NCBI GenBank assembly: GCA_037147235.1
Contig: JBAWVO010000396.1
Coordinates: 1 to 5,220 of the forward strand
Reading direction: 5' to 3'
DNA: 5,220 bases
Origin: JANXQG01 sp037147235
GTDB taxonomy: Bacteria; Planctomycetota; Planctomycetia; Pirellulales; Thermoguttaceae
In this document: positions 1 through 5,220 of the stretch, piece after piece
Layout of the letters: the number at the start of each line of letters is the position of its first letter
Numbering within the stretch: the stretch's first letter is position 1
Notes under the pieces: model-generated
Told to the model about the DNA's origin: nothing
Seen by the model: only the letters and a program-made list of their open reading frames with translations
Databases searched by the model: none
Program-made: the position numbers and the translations under genes

Positions 1-666
1 GGGTAAACCGTCGCCTTCCGCTAGCCAACGCCGCAAAACCAATCGTACAGGTCGAAACTTCCTCGTCGCTACTCGTGGGCGAAACCATGAACCTTGTCCG
101 AGAGCCGGATGCGGTAAATCCGCCCGTCCGGTTCGATGAGCGGGAAGTGGAAACGGAGCATGGTGAAGCTAGTGAGGCACTGGCAGACGAAAGAGCCAGC
201 AATAGATAGGCTGCACCTAAACCACCGCGCCACTTCTCGACTCTACCCCCAGCGAATGAAAGCCTCATCACCGCCCCGTTTTCCTGTTCTTCAACTCGAA
301 ATCCACCTTGCCGAACAAAGTCAAGAAAATATCCTAATCTCCGCTCCCAGCCATCTCCCGTCAGCCACTTTCGGGCATTGTCAAATCCGATACTCGGCTT
401 ATGGATACCGCAGAGAAAATCTACCCACCAGGGGATGTCGTTCCATGATTCGGTCACGACCTCGGCTATCACCAATGCAGAGGCAGAAGAAACAAAGTCG
501 TCCTCAATGAAGTTTCTGCATTTGGTAAACGTCAGAGTGCCGAGAATGCCCCATGCCTCATAGGGCATCAAAAAATGGGTCTGCGGTGGCGCCCAGCAGA
601 ATGCTCCGATCAGTGGAATTGCTAAGCCCGAACCAATAAAACTACGACGATTGATCTTTTTTTCAC
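1..666 (-). CDS. Hypothetical protein with twin-arginine signal; partial, start out of frame, probably damaged
   Basis: The frame read leftward from 673 to the left edge has no stop codon (about 220 codons). From base 658 it begins KINRRSFIGSGLAIPLIG, a twin-arginine (Tat) signal pattern: RRSFI followed by a hydrophobic stretch ending near FCWA. This predicts a folded, exported protein. The next 100 or so residues (bases about 590-306) look like real protein, rich in Trp and acidic residues (for example ESWNDIPWWVDFLCGIHKPS), but I do not recognise the family. The only good start is GTG at 666-664, overlapping the upstream glycosyltransferase stop as GTGA. It reads GTG AAA AAA AGA, one frame off the body, and an eighth A in the run would join them. 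Otherwise the first in-frame ATG is at 568, which loses the signal. From about 305 leftward the frame enters a dispersed repeat and then intron-like sequence, so the native C-terminus is probably lost. Being a gene is likely; its function is unknown and its integrity doubtful. Confidence 0.6.
102..134 (+). mobile_element. Group II intron domain V-like hairpin (3' remnant of an intron extending left)
   Basis: The 33 bases fold like group II intron domain V. GAGCCGGA (102-109) pairs with TCCGGTTC (127-134), including a G-T wobble in the AGC triad region. A two-base bulge (C125 G126) comes next, then a distal GCGG/CCGC stem (111-114 with 120-123) closed by TAAAT. No clean domain VI with a bulged A follows. 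Instead there is a longer imperfect fold, GGTGaAGC with GCTgCACC, enclosing CTGGC/GCCAG, at about 169-217. Bases 1-101 could be earlier intron sequence, but I can assign no domain there and no reverse transcriptase is visible. The call rests on the hairpin architecture only. It lies antisense to the 3' end of the Tat-signal gene. Confidence 0.5.
249..305. repeat. Dispersed repeat, copy A (about 57 bp)
   Basis: This stretch begins CCAGCGAATGAAA and ends TTCCTGTTCTTCAACTCG plus AAATCCA. It recurs at 2683-2734 with a few substitutions and about five fewer bases in the middle. The last 26 bases (280-305) match the second copy exactly. It lies inside the open frame of the Tat-signal gene. Because the same DNA also occurs in a non-coding region, it is more likely an inserted intergenic element than native coding sequence. 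Confidence 0.8.
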
Positions 667-679
667 TGTTTTTTCACTG
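658..679. repeat. 11-bp tandem duplication at the gene junction
   Basis: Two perfect adjacent copies of TTTTTTCACTG (658-668 and 669-679; CAGTGAAAAAA on the minus strand) lie across the end of the glycosyltransferase and the start of the next leftward gene. Eleven is not a multiple of three, so gain or loss of a copy changes reading frames. Without one copy the glycosyltransferase frame would run on about 14 more codons. The first T run is one base longer (657-663, T7). Confidence 0.85.
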
Positions 680-2327
680 CTCCCTCTCTAGCCGCATCGT
701 GCTCCATGTTAAGTTGCCGGTGTTCAGGGGCCAGAGGCGCAGGATGCCGATAGATCCAGAAGATGTTTTGCCGTGCGATCCCGTCAGCCCAGGGAGTGTA
801 GTATTTGGACTTGTACTCAGCGACGAGTTGCCAATTCATGCGAATGTGCTGAACCAGCCGGTTGGTATCTTGCTCCTTTTCAGAGAAGCACAAGAGGAAG
901 TCCGGAAAAGGCCAATGAAGAGGGTGCTTAAAATCGTCAAGAATTGCGTAGTCAAACCTGCCGGAATCCAATTCCTGCGAATCCTTGATCATGTCCAAAT
1001 CGTACGGTGGCGGCATCCCAAAGTGGACAATTGGTTGACCGACCCATCTCTCCGCCGGATCGTGACTGTTGACGAATCGTGCGACTTGCAGGTAGGTCGT
1101 GTCGCGCTCCGTGAGATTCAGGTCGAAGAGGGTGACGTGATAGGCGGCATTCAGAGTTGCGGTAATCAGGACGAGAGCGATCGCGATATTCGCCGTGCGT
1201 AGGTTCAGTTTGGCGCGAAGGATTGAGTACAGCCAGTCGACAAAGATGCCGCCGAACACGACAAGCACGGGTATCATGGGAATGATCCAACGATGGACGG
1301 CGCATTTGGACAACGAGAGGAAAGTGTAGAAGATCAACACGTAAAAGACGAGGGGATAAACGATTCTCAGATATCTCCTCTTTAGCGACACTATAAGGCC
1401 CAGGAGTACGAACGCCGTGATTCCGCTTCCCATCCCCAAGGCCGGAGTCATACATAGGTAATACAGACAATGCCATCGGACAAAGTTGTCCATTTCTCCA
1501 AGGTGGGTCGTAAGAACTTCAAACCACAGCCGCCAATGCAGAATGTACGGTATGTTGATCAGGAGGAATGCTAGAACAAATGTCGTTCCCACAATCAGCA
1601 GCGGGGTTATCGCGAAGCGTCTGCGCTGGTTCCACTCGTTTGCCACAACCGTAAAGGCAATTGTCAGAACGAGGCAACCCCCGACATTGATTCTTGTCGA
1701 AGCCCCCACCGCCGCCAGCAACGCGCAAATGACCAAATCAGCTTTCCTCACCGGTTGCATGCACCAACGCATCAGGTACAGCAGGCATGCGGTTGCCACG
1801 AATGCCGACAAAGAGTCGGCTACCGCAAAATGGGCCGTCTCGACATGCTTGAAGGCCAGAACCAGCAAGGCCAACGCGCCGACGCGAAGGGCTTTCGAGT
1901 TGCTCAGAAGTTGGCAGAGCCGATCCACGAGATACAGGGTCGCGACGTTCGGAAGCAGCGAGACAACAATGCGAGTGAGGACATTCGCCGGACACCAATT
2001 GCGAAGTGCGCTTGCGATTATGCAAGGCAGAACTGCCAAGTACTTTCCGAAGATTCCATAGATGCTGACGATTTCACGATGCCCAAGCCCTGGATGGTCA
2101 TGTCCTGTGAACAGGGCATATAAGCCATTGATGATCGCATATCCTCCTCCCACAATCTGCTCTTCATCCCATGTGGCGTGCCGAAAGCCGACTCCCCACA
2201 TTCGGACAACAGCACCCAAAAGGAAAAGCAGGATCAGAACCCACCCATAAGAACACCGAGATTGAACAGGACCTTCGCAGTCCTCCGAGCGCGAAAATGT
2301 GTCGATGGTTTTCTCCAGTGTGGTCAT
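663..2327 (-). CDS. GT-C fold membrane glycosyltransferase (ArnT/PMT, GT39-like)
   Basis: Predicted inner-membrane transferase using a polyprenyl-phosphate-linked sugar to glycosylate a lipid, polysaccharide or protein on the outer face of the membrane. The acceptor and sugar cannot be told. From the ATG at 2327 the product has 554 residues. After TM1 (about 28-46) comes the first external loop with W-D54-E55, the place where GT-C enzymes carry their catalytic acidic residue. HDHPGLGHRE (76-85) resembles the PMT/ArnT HP loop, AVAD171 fits the second conserved Asp region, and HRWIIPMIPVLVVFGG (345-360) matches the usual R-Y-x2-P-x2-P helix. I count roughly 10-12 membrane segments up to about 400, then a soluble tail of about 150 residues. 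A TTG at 2369 would add 14 residues, but it overlaps the TATAAT, so the ATG is preferred. The stop overlaps GTG of the next gene (GTGA), indicating a leftward operon. Family confident; specificity unknown. Confidence 0.85.
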   Translation of the reverse strand: MTTLEKTIDTFSRSEDCEGPVQSRCSYGWVLILLFLLGAVVRMWGVGFRHATWDEEQIVGGGYAIINGLYALFTGHDHPGLGHREIVSIYGIFGKYLAVLPCIIASALRNWCPANVLTRIVVSLLPNVATLYLVDRLCQLLSNSKALRVGALALLVLAFKHVETAHFAVADSLSAFVATACLLYLMRWCMQPVRKADLVICALLAAVGASTRINVGGCLVLTIAFTVVANEWNQRRRFAITPLLIVGTTFVLAFLLINIPYILHWRLWFEVLTTHLGEMDNFVRWHCLYYLCMTPALGMGSGITAFVLLGLIVSLKRRYLRIVYPLVFYVLIFYTFLSLSKCAVHRWIIPMIPVLVVFGGIFVDWLYSILRAKLNLRTANIAIALVLITATLNAAYHVTLFDLNLTERDTTYLQVARFVNSHDPAERWVGQPIVHFGMPPPYDLDMIKDSQELDSGRFDYAILDDFKHPLHWPFPDFLLCFSEKEQDTNRLVQHIRMNWQLVAEYKSKYYTPWADGIARQNIFWIYRHPAPLAPEHRQLNMEHDAAREGAVKKQ

Positions 2328-2368
2328 CGGGATCTTGATAAACGATTTCGTGGGCAACCGACAAGCCA

Positions 2369-2374
2369 ATTATA
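2369..2374 (-). promoter_or_regulatory. Candidate -10 element for the leftward glycosyltransferase unit
   Basis: A perfect TATAAT reads on the minus strand from 2374 to 2369. Initiation about 7 bases downstream would fall near 2362, giving a leader of about 35 bases to the ATG at 2327. The -35 region is weak: at a 17-base spacing it reads CAGATT, and TTGCAG appears only at a 20-base spacing. The element is inferred from position and the exact hexamer. It also argues against the upstream TTG start, which would lie before the transcript begins. Confidence 0.4.
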
Positions 2375-2410
2375 CTATGCAAAACCATGCCAATCTGCAA
2401 ATTCAGATTC

Positions 2411-2608
2411 GGAATGCGACAAGGGGAACCGACAGGCAAGCCTTACTCGCTGCGGACACAGTGCCGCGGAAAGCGTGGCATCGGCATGCCTGCCGTACGA
2501 GAAGCTCTTAAGGCTGATCGTGATACCCGAGGTAAGAGCCGTATGCGGTAGTTCCGCACGTACGGATCTGTGCGGGGGGCCGCCCGAAAGGGCGGTCCCT
2601 ACCGCGAC
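2411..2608 (+). mobile_element. Group II intron remnant: 3' end with domains V and VI, internally deleted or 5'-truncated
   Basis: Domain V is at 2536-2568: GAGCCGTA pairs with TACGGATC, with one G-A mismatch in the third pair. It has a CG bulge (2559-2560) and a GCGG/CCGC distal stem with a TAGTT loop. Domain VI is at 2572-2605. GCGG pairs with CCGC at the base. A ten-pair stem (2576-2585 with 2590-2599) carries a GAAA tetraloop. T2600 and A2601 are bulged, and A2601 is the expected branch point. Seven bases later comes C2608 within GCGAC, matching the usual AY 3' intron end. No reverse transcriptase or full domain I fits here. The left limit is a guess: GAATGCGACAAGG at 2412-2424 faintly resembles a decayed GTGCGAC intron start, and the bases between may be domain I-IV scraps. 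Domains V and VI are strong; the 5' boundary is not. Confidence 0.75.
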
Positions 2609-2682
2609 AGTCTTTGATATTGGCAACAACGACTCCCGACCCCTTAAGTTTCCCCAAGAGTCAAGGTGTTCTTCGTGTTCTT

Positions 2683-2734
2683 CCAGCGAATGAAAACCTC
2701 ACCCCCCTCTTCCTGTTCTTCAACTCGAAATCCA
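2683..2734. repeat. Dispersed repeat, copy B (52 bp)
   Basis: This matches copy A at 249-305 in the same orientation: CCAGCGAATGAAA, then A for G, CCTCA, a variable C-rich centre five bases shorter, and an exact final 26 bases. The flanks differ. On its left is the motif TTCTTCGTGTTCTTCC. It starts exactly 147 bases after the first base of the nearest intron domain V, as does copy A. Confidence 0.8.
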
Positions 2735-2785
2735 AACGCCGACCACGTTGTACCGTGGTTTGCAGCGATTCCAAATCGGTTTCCG

Positions 2786-2846
2786 CTTTGCGGCTTTGCG
2801 TCTTTGCGCGAGATATTTCCTCACGCCAAGGCGCCAAGGCGCAAAG
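2786..2846. repeat. Long imperfect palindrome built from 8-bp CTTTGCG units
   Basis: The left arm (2786-2812) is three tandem CTTTGCGN units followed by GAG. The right arm (2820-2846) is the inverted counterpart with units CTTTGCG, CTTGGCG and CTTGGCG. The arms match at 22 of 27 positions around a 7-base ATATTTC loop. An A run (2847-2853) follows on the plus strand. No T tract follows the hairpin on either strand, so it is not an intrinsic terminator. It looks like a dispersed intergenic repeat of the kind seen in environmental genomes; that comparison is from general knowledge. Confidence 0.75.
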
Positions 2847-2963
2847 AAAAAAAGTTGAAATTTCCTGTTCTCCAAGCGGCAGAGGGCTGGTGCCGATGGT
2901 TGCATTTACTAGAATGGTAGTTGTGAGAGAAGCACCACGACATTTTTACAAGCCCCCCCTCGT

Positions 2964-4760
2964 ATGAAACATATTCGGAACTTTTGCATAATCGCCCATA
3001 TTGATCATGGAAAGTCGACGCTGGCCGATCGGCTGATCCAGGCCTGTGGTGGCGTTTCGCAACGTGAGTTTCGCAATCAACTGCTCGATTCGATGGATAT
3101 CGAGCGCGAGCGGGGTATTACGATTAAGAGCAATTCGATCACGCTCTCCTACCGTGCCCCGGACGGTCAAGACTATCTGCTGAATCTCATCGACACCCCA
3201 GGACATGTCGATTTTTCGCACGAGGTGCGGCGTTCCCTTCTGGCATGTGAAGGTGCGTTGCTTGTGGTCGATGCATCTCAGGGGGTTGAGGCGCAGACGG
3301 TGGCCAACCTCTATCTAGCCCTGGATAATAATTTGGCACTTCTGCCGGTGATCAATAAAATCGATCTGCCGGCCGCGGACGTCCAACGTGTGCGCGAGGA
3401 GATTGATGCGGATTTGGGGCTTGATCCGTTTGAGGCGATCCCTGTTTCCGCAAAGACCGGCCTCGGCGTTGAAGACGTGCTGGCGGGAATCGTCCAGAAG
3501 TTGCCTTGTCCCAAGGGCGACCCGGGCTCGCCGCTGAAAGTGTTGGTCTTCGACGCCCATTTTGATCGGTATCGAGGGGTGATTCTCCAATGTCGCATCA
3601 TGGAAGGCACTCTCAAGCCACGCGAAATAATCCATTTCATGCACATGGGTTGCGATTATACGGTGGAGGAGTTGGGCTACAATCAGTTGAAGCTCTGCCC
3701 AAAGGAGCAGCTCAGTGCCGGGGAGGTGGGGTATATCGTTGCCGGAATCAGGAGCGTACGGGAGATCGAGATCGGCGATACGATCACGCACTTTGACCGC
3801 CAGGCGACGGAACCGGTTCCAGGCTATAAAAAAGCGCGGCAGGTCGTCTTTTCCTCGATCTATCCGATGGACACCAATGAGTACAAGGATCTTAGCAAGG
3901 CCATGGACAAGCTGGCAATCAACGATGCTTCGCTCACCTATGAAAAAGATAGTTCGGCGGCCCTTGGTTTCGGATTTCGTTGTGGGTTTCTCGGCCTTCT
4001 TCACCTGGACGTGATTCAGGAGCGTTTGCAGCGAGAATTTGACATCGGACTGGTCATCTCGGCCCCCTCGGTAAAGTACAAAGTAACCCTGAAGGATGGC
4101 AAGACGATCGATGTCGATAACCCAAGCTACTGGCCCGATCCCATGAAGATCGACTCGGTTTCCGAACCCTACATTAAGGCGGCTATTCTTACCCCCGAAG
4201 AGTACGTCGGTCCTGTCATGGAGCTATGCCGCGAACATCGCTCGGAGAGTCAGGCAATGAATTATCTCTCCGTGGGCCGGGTCGAAGTGATTAGCGAGAT
4301 GCCGCTCGGAGAGGTACTCTTCGATTTCTACGGCAAGCTCAAGACCATCACGCGAGGCTACGGATCGTTCGACTACGTCCCGATCGAATATCGAGAAACC
4401 GACGTGGTGAAGGTCGATATTTTGGTCAACCAGGAGCCGGTCGACACGCTTTCCTACTTGGTCCATCGCGACAAGGCGAGAAATCGGGCACTCCACTACT
4501 GTGAGCAACTTGCCGAAGCGATTCCCCGCCACCAGTTCAAGATTCCGATCCAGGGCGTCATTGGTGGCACCATCATCGCGCGATCGACGATCCAGCCTTA
4601 CCGAAAGGATGTGACCGCAAAGTGCTATGGCGGCGATGTTTCGCGTAAGAACAAGCTCCTCGATAAACAGAAGAAGGGCAAGGCGAAAATGAAACAGATC
4701 GGCCAGGTCCAGATACCCCAGAAAGCCTTCGTCGCGGTCCTTTGCGCTGACAGGGACTGA
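2964..4760 (+). CDS. lepA: Elongation factor 4 (LepA), ribosomal back-translocase GTPase
   Basis: A cytoplasmic translational GTPase that binds the 70S ribosome, is reported to reverse faulty or stalled translocation, and influences initiation and ribosome assembly under ionic stress. The product has 598 residues, the usual LepA length, and appears complete. GTPase motifs: AHIDHGKST 11-19 (G1), RGIT 50-53 (G2), DTPGH 77-81 (G3), NKID 131-134 (G4) and SAKTG 162-166 (G5). A beta-barrel domain II and two EF-G-like alpha/beta domains follow (for example GFGFRCGFLGLLHLDV in the middle and the GYGSFDYVP region later). The LepA-specific C-terminal domain carries RKDVTAKCYGGD (547-558) and MKQIGQVQIPQKAF (576-589). 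EF-G domain IV is absent, as expected. The ATG at 2964 gives the canonical MKHIRNFCIIAHIDHGK start, but a C-rich stretch precedes it with no Shine-Dalgarno. The neighbour to the left is transcribed divergently. No lepB follows within the window. Confidence 0.98.
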   Translation: MKHIRNFCIIAHIDHGKSTLADRLIQACGGVSQREFRNQLLDSMDIERERGITIKSNSITLSYRAPDGQDYLLNLIDTPGHVDFSHEVRRSLLACEGALLVVDASQGVEAQTVANLYLALDNNLALLPVINKIDLPAADVQRVREEIDADLGLDPFEAIPVSAKTGLGVEDVLAGIVQKLPCPKGDPGSPLKVLVFDAHFDRYRGVILQCRIMEGTLKPREIIHFMHMGCDYTVEELGYNQLKLCPKEQLSAGEVGYIVAGIRSVREIEIGDTITHFDRQATEPVPGYKKARQVVFSSIYPMDTNEYKDLSKAMDKLAINDASLTYEKDSSAALGFGFRCGFLGLLHLDVIQERLQREFDIGLVISAPSVKYKVTLKDGKTIDVDNPSYWPDPMKIDSVSEPYIKAAILTPEEYVGPVMELCREHRSESQAMNYLSVGRVEVISEMPLGEVLFDFYGKLKTITRGYGSFDYVPIEYRETDVVKVDILVNQEPVDTLSYLVHRDKARNRALHYCEQLAEAIPRHQFKIPIQGVIGGTIIARSTIQPYRKDVTAKCYGGDVSRKNKLLDKQKKGKAKMKQIGQVQIPQKAFVAVLCADRD

Positions 4761-5044
4761 TTCGCCGGTCCTCGGCCGCGAGCAATAGGTTGCACGGACC
4801 GCGCAGCGGTTGGAGCTTGATTTTACCCTCCGCATCTCCCAACTATAACCCACGTGACTACACGCCACTGCACCCAACGGGTTATTGCCTTCTTCTTGGA
4901 CAATACGAACTATTAATTTAGATCTGATCTCCGTACCTTGCCATAACGAAAGGGGGTAGCAATCAGACAAAACTGCACACGCTCGCTCTGCGTGTTTCAT
5001 ATCTTCCAGGGCGAGTTTCTCAACACAATTTGAGATTGAACACC
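4761..5044. other. Non-coding region downstream of lepA with small hairpins
   Basis: I see no gene on either strand. A possible fold lies just after the stop: CGGTCC (4766-4771) with GGACCG (4796-4801), and ACCGC gca GCGGT (4798-4810). None has a T tract. Further on, ACACGC/GCGTGT (about 4976-4995) and TCTCAA/TTGAGA (5018-5035) make small hairpins leading into the terminators. A weak promoter-like pair, TTGGAC with TAGATC 17 bases later (about 4896-4924), could start a short RNA, but TAGATC matches the -10 consensus at only three positions. Confidence 0.4.
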
Positions 5045-5074
5045 ACCCGCCTGACTGAGGTCAGGCGGGTTTGT
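5045..5074 (+). terminator. Strong hairpin with short T tract; probable intrinsic terminator
   Basis: A perfect 11-bp stem, ACCCGCCTGAC (5045-5055) with GTCAGGCGGGT (5060-5070), is closed by TGAG. The T tract is short (TTTGT, 5070-5074), so efficiency is uncertain. The stem alone works on either strand, but the plus strand has the better tail. It is 284 bases after the lepA stop, far for a dedicated lepA terminator. Confidence 0.6.
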
Positions 5075-5098
5075 CGTGCCTTTCGGTGCGAATCATTT

Positions 5099-5140
5099 CC
5101 GTCCTGAACAAGCATTCTATTGCTCAGGGCGGTTTTTTTT
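5099..5140 (+). terminator. Rho-independent terminator with T8 tract
   Basis: CCGTCCTGA (5099-5107) pairs with TCAGGGCGG (5124-5132), including one G-T wobble. After one mismatch, CAA pairs with TTG, leaving an 8-base loop. Eight T residues follow directly (5133-5140). The minus strand has no T run after the hairpin, so the terminator acts on rightward transcripts: either lepA read-through or a short RNA beginning in the preceding intergenic region. Confidence 0.85.
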
Positions 5141-5175
5141 GGCTCTTCCGGTTCTGGGTGCAGACGTAGAAGTAG

Positions 5176-5202
5176 GGTGGGGAGAGTGAAACGAGCCCCA
5201 CC
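5176..5202. repeat. REP-like inverted repeat
   Basis: GGTGGGG (5176-5182) and CCCCACC (5196-5202) form a 7-bp perfect inverted repeat around a 13-base centre, preceded by GTA and followed by AAAA. GTAGGGTGGG...CCCACC palindromes recur between genes in some environmental bacteria, from general knowledge. The single copy here cannot prove it is a repeat. No T tract follows, so it is not a terminator. Confidence 0.35.
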
Positions 5203-5220
5203 AAAAGCGGACCGCAACAG

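Larger units (their letters stand above)
2609..2963. other. Non-coding region between the intron remnant and lepA
   Basis: No convincing gene lies here on either strand. It contains repeat copy B (2683-2734), the CTTTGCG palindrome (2786-2846), and a short echo of the repeat's end, TTCCTGTTCTCCAA at 2862-2875 against TTCCTGTTCTTCAA in copy B. The lepA promoter must lie here or further left, but I see no strong sigma-70 pair. TAGAAT at 2910-2915 lacks a matching -35. Confidence 0.6.

Noticed and set aside
136..510. Plus-strand open frame of 124 residues beginning in the domain V tail.
   Set aside because: The translation is low-complexity, Arg/Pro/Ser-rich, and crosses intron-like DNA, a repeat and the complement of the Tat-signal gene.
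651..1202. Plus-strand open frame of 183 residues.
   Set aside because: It is the complement of the glycosyltransferase C-terminal region, which has clear family features on the other strand.
2178..2693. Plus-strand open frame of 171 residues across the intron remnant.
   Set aside because: It spans the start of the glycosyltransferase on the other strand and the structured intron end. It has no recognisable domain.
2786..2853. CTTTGCG palindrome as a terminator or CRISPR fragment.
   Set aside because: No T tract follows on either strand. The 8-bp units are contiguous, without spacers.
2887..2915. Possible lepA promoter using TAGAAT as -10.
   Set aside because: The matching -35 position reads CTGGTG, only two of six consensus bases.
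4224..5000. A 258-residue open frame on the minus strand over the end of lepA.
   Set aside because: It lies antisense to the conserved lepA C-terminal coding region for most of its length, and its translation shows no domain.
5020..5217. Minus-strand open frame of 65 residues at the right edge.
   Set aside because: It covers both terminator hairpins and the inverted repeat, so it is very unlikely to be coding.

Overview
The window looks like chromosomal DNA from an environmental bacterium. It has one housekeeping gene (lepA), a two-gene envelope-related unit on the other strand, and intergenic DNA rich in group II intron debris and dispersed repeats. The lineage cannot be fixed from this alone. 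The lack of a Shine-Dalgarno sequence before lepA, the intron remnants and the CTTTGCG-type palindrome would suit a planctomycete or other PVC-group bacterium, but this is a low-confidence inference.

Layout. Bases 1-2374 belong mainly to a leftward unit. A perfect TATAAT (2374-2369, minus strand) sits just upstream of a GT-C/ArnT-PMT-like membrane glycosyltransferase (about 663-2327). Its stop codon overlaps, as GTGA, the apparent GTG start of a second leftward gene. That second gene has a twin-arginine signal sequence and an otherwise unrecognised product. It is open to the left edge of the window. Its start and its body are in different frames, separated by an A7 run, and its 3' part runs into a dispersed repeat and a group II intron domain V-like hairpin on the opposite strand. 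It may be a damaged gene.

Bases 2375-2963 are non-coding. They hold the 3' end of a group II intron on the plus strand (domain V 2536-2568, domain VI 2572-2605, predicted 3' splice site after 2608), with too little room upstream for an intact intron or its reverse transcriptase. After it come a second copy of the roughly 52-bp repeat also present at 249-305 and a large palindrome made of 8-bp CTTTGCG units (2786-2846). lepA (2964-4760, plus) is complete and has all GTPase and LepA C-terminal motifs.

Bases 4761-5220 contain no convincing gene. They hold a run of hairpins, including two intrinsic-terminator-like structures (5045-5074 and 5099-5140, the second with a T8 tract) and a REP-like inverted repeat at the right edge (5176-5202).

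The genes do not form one pathway. lepA is a translation factor transcribed divergently from the glycosyltransferase unit. The most notable points are the frame-split Tat-signal gene missed by simple ORF calling, and the two intron remnants that lie at exactly the same distance from the same dispersed repeat.
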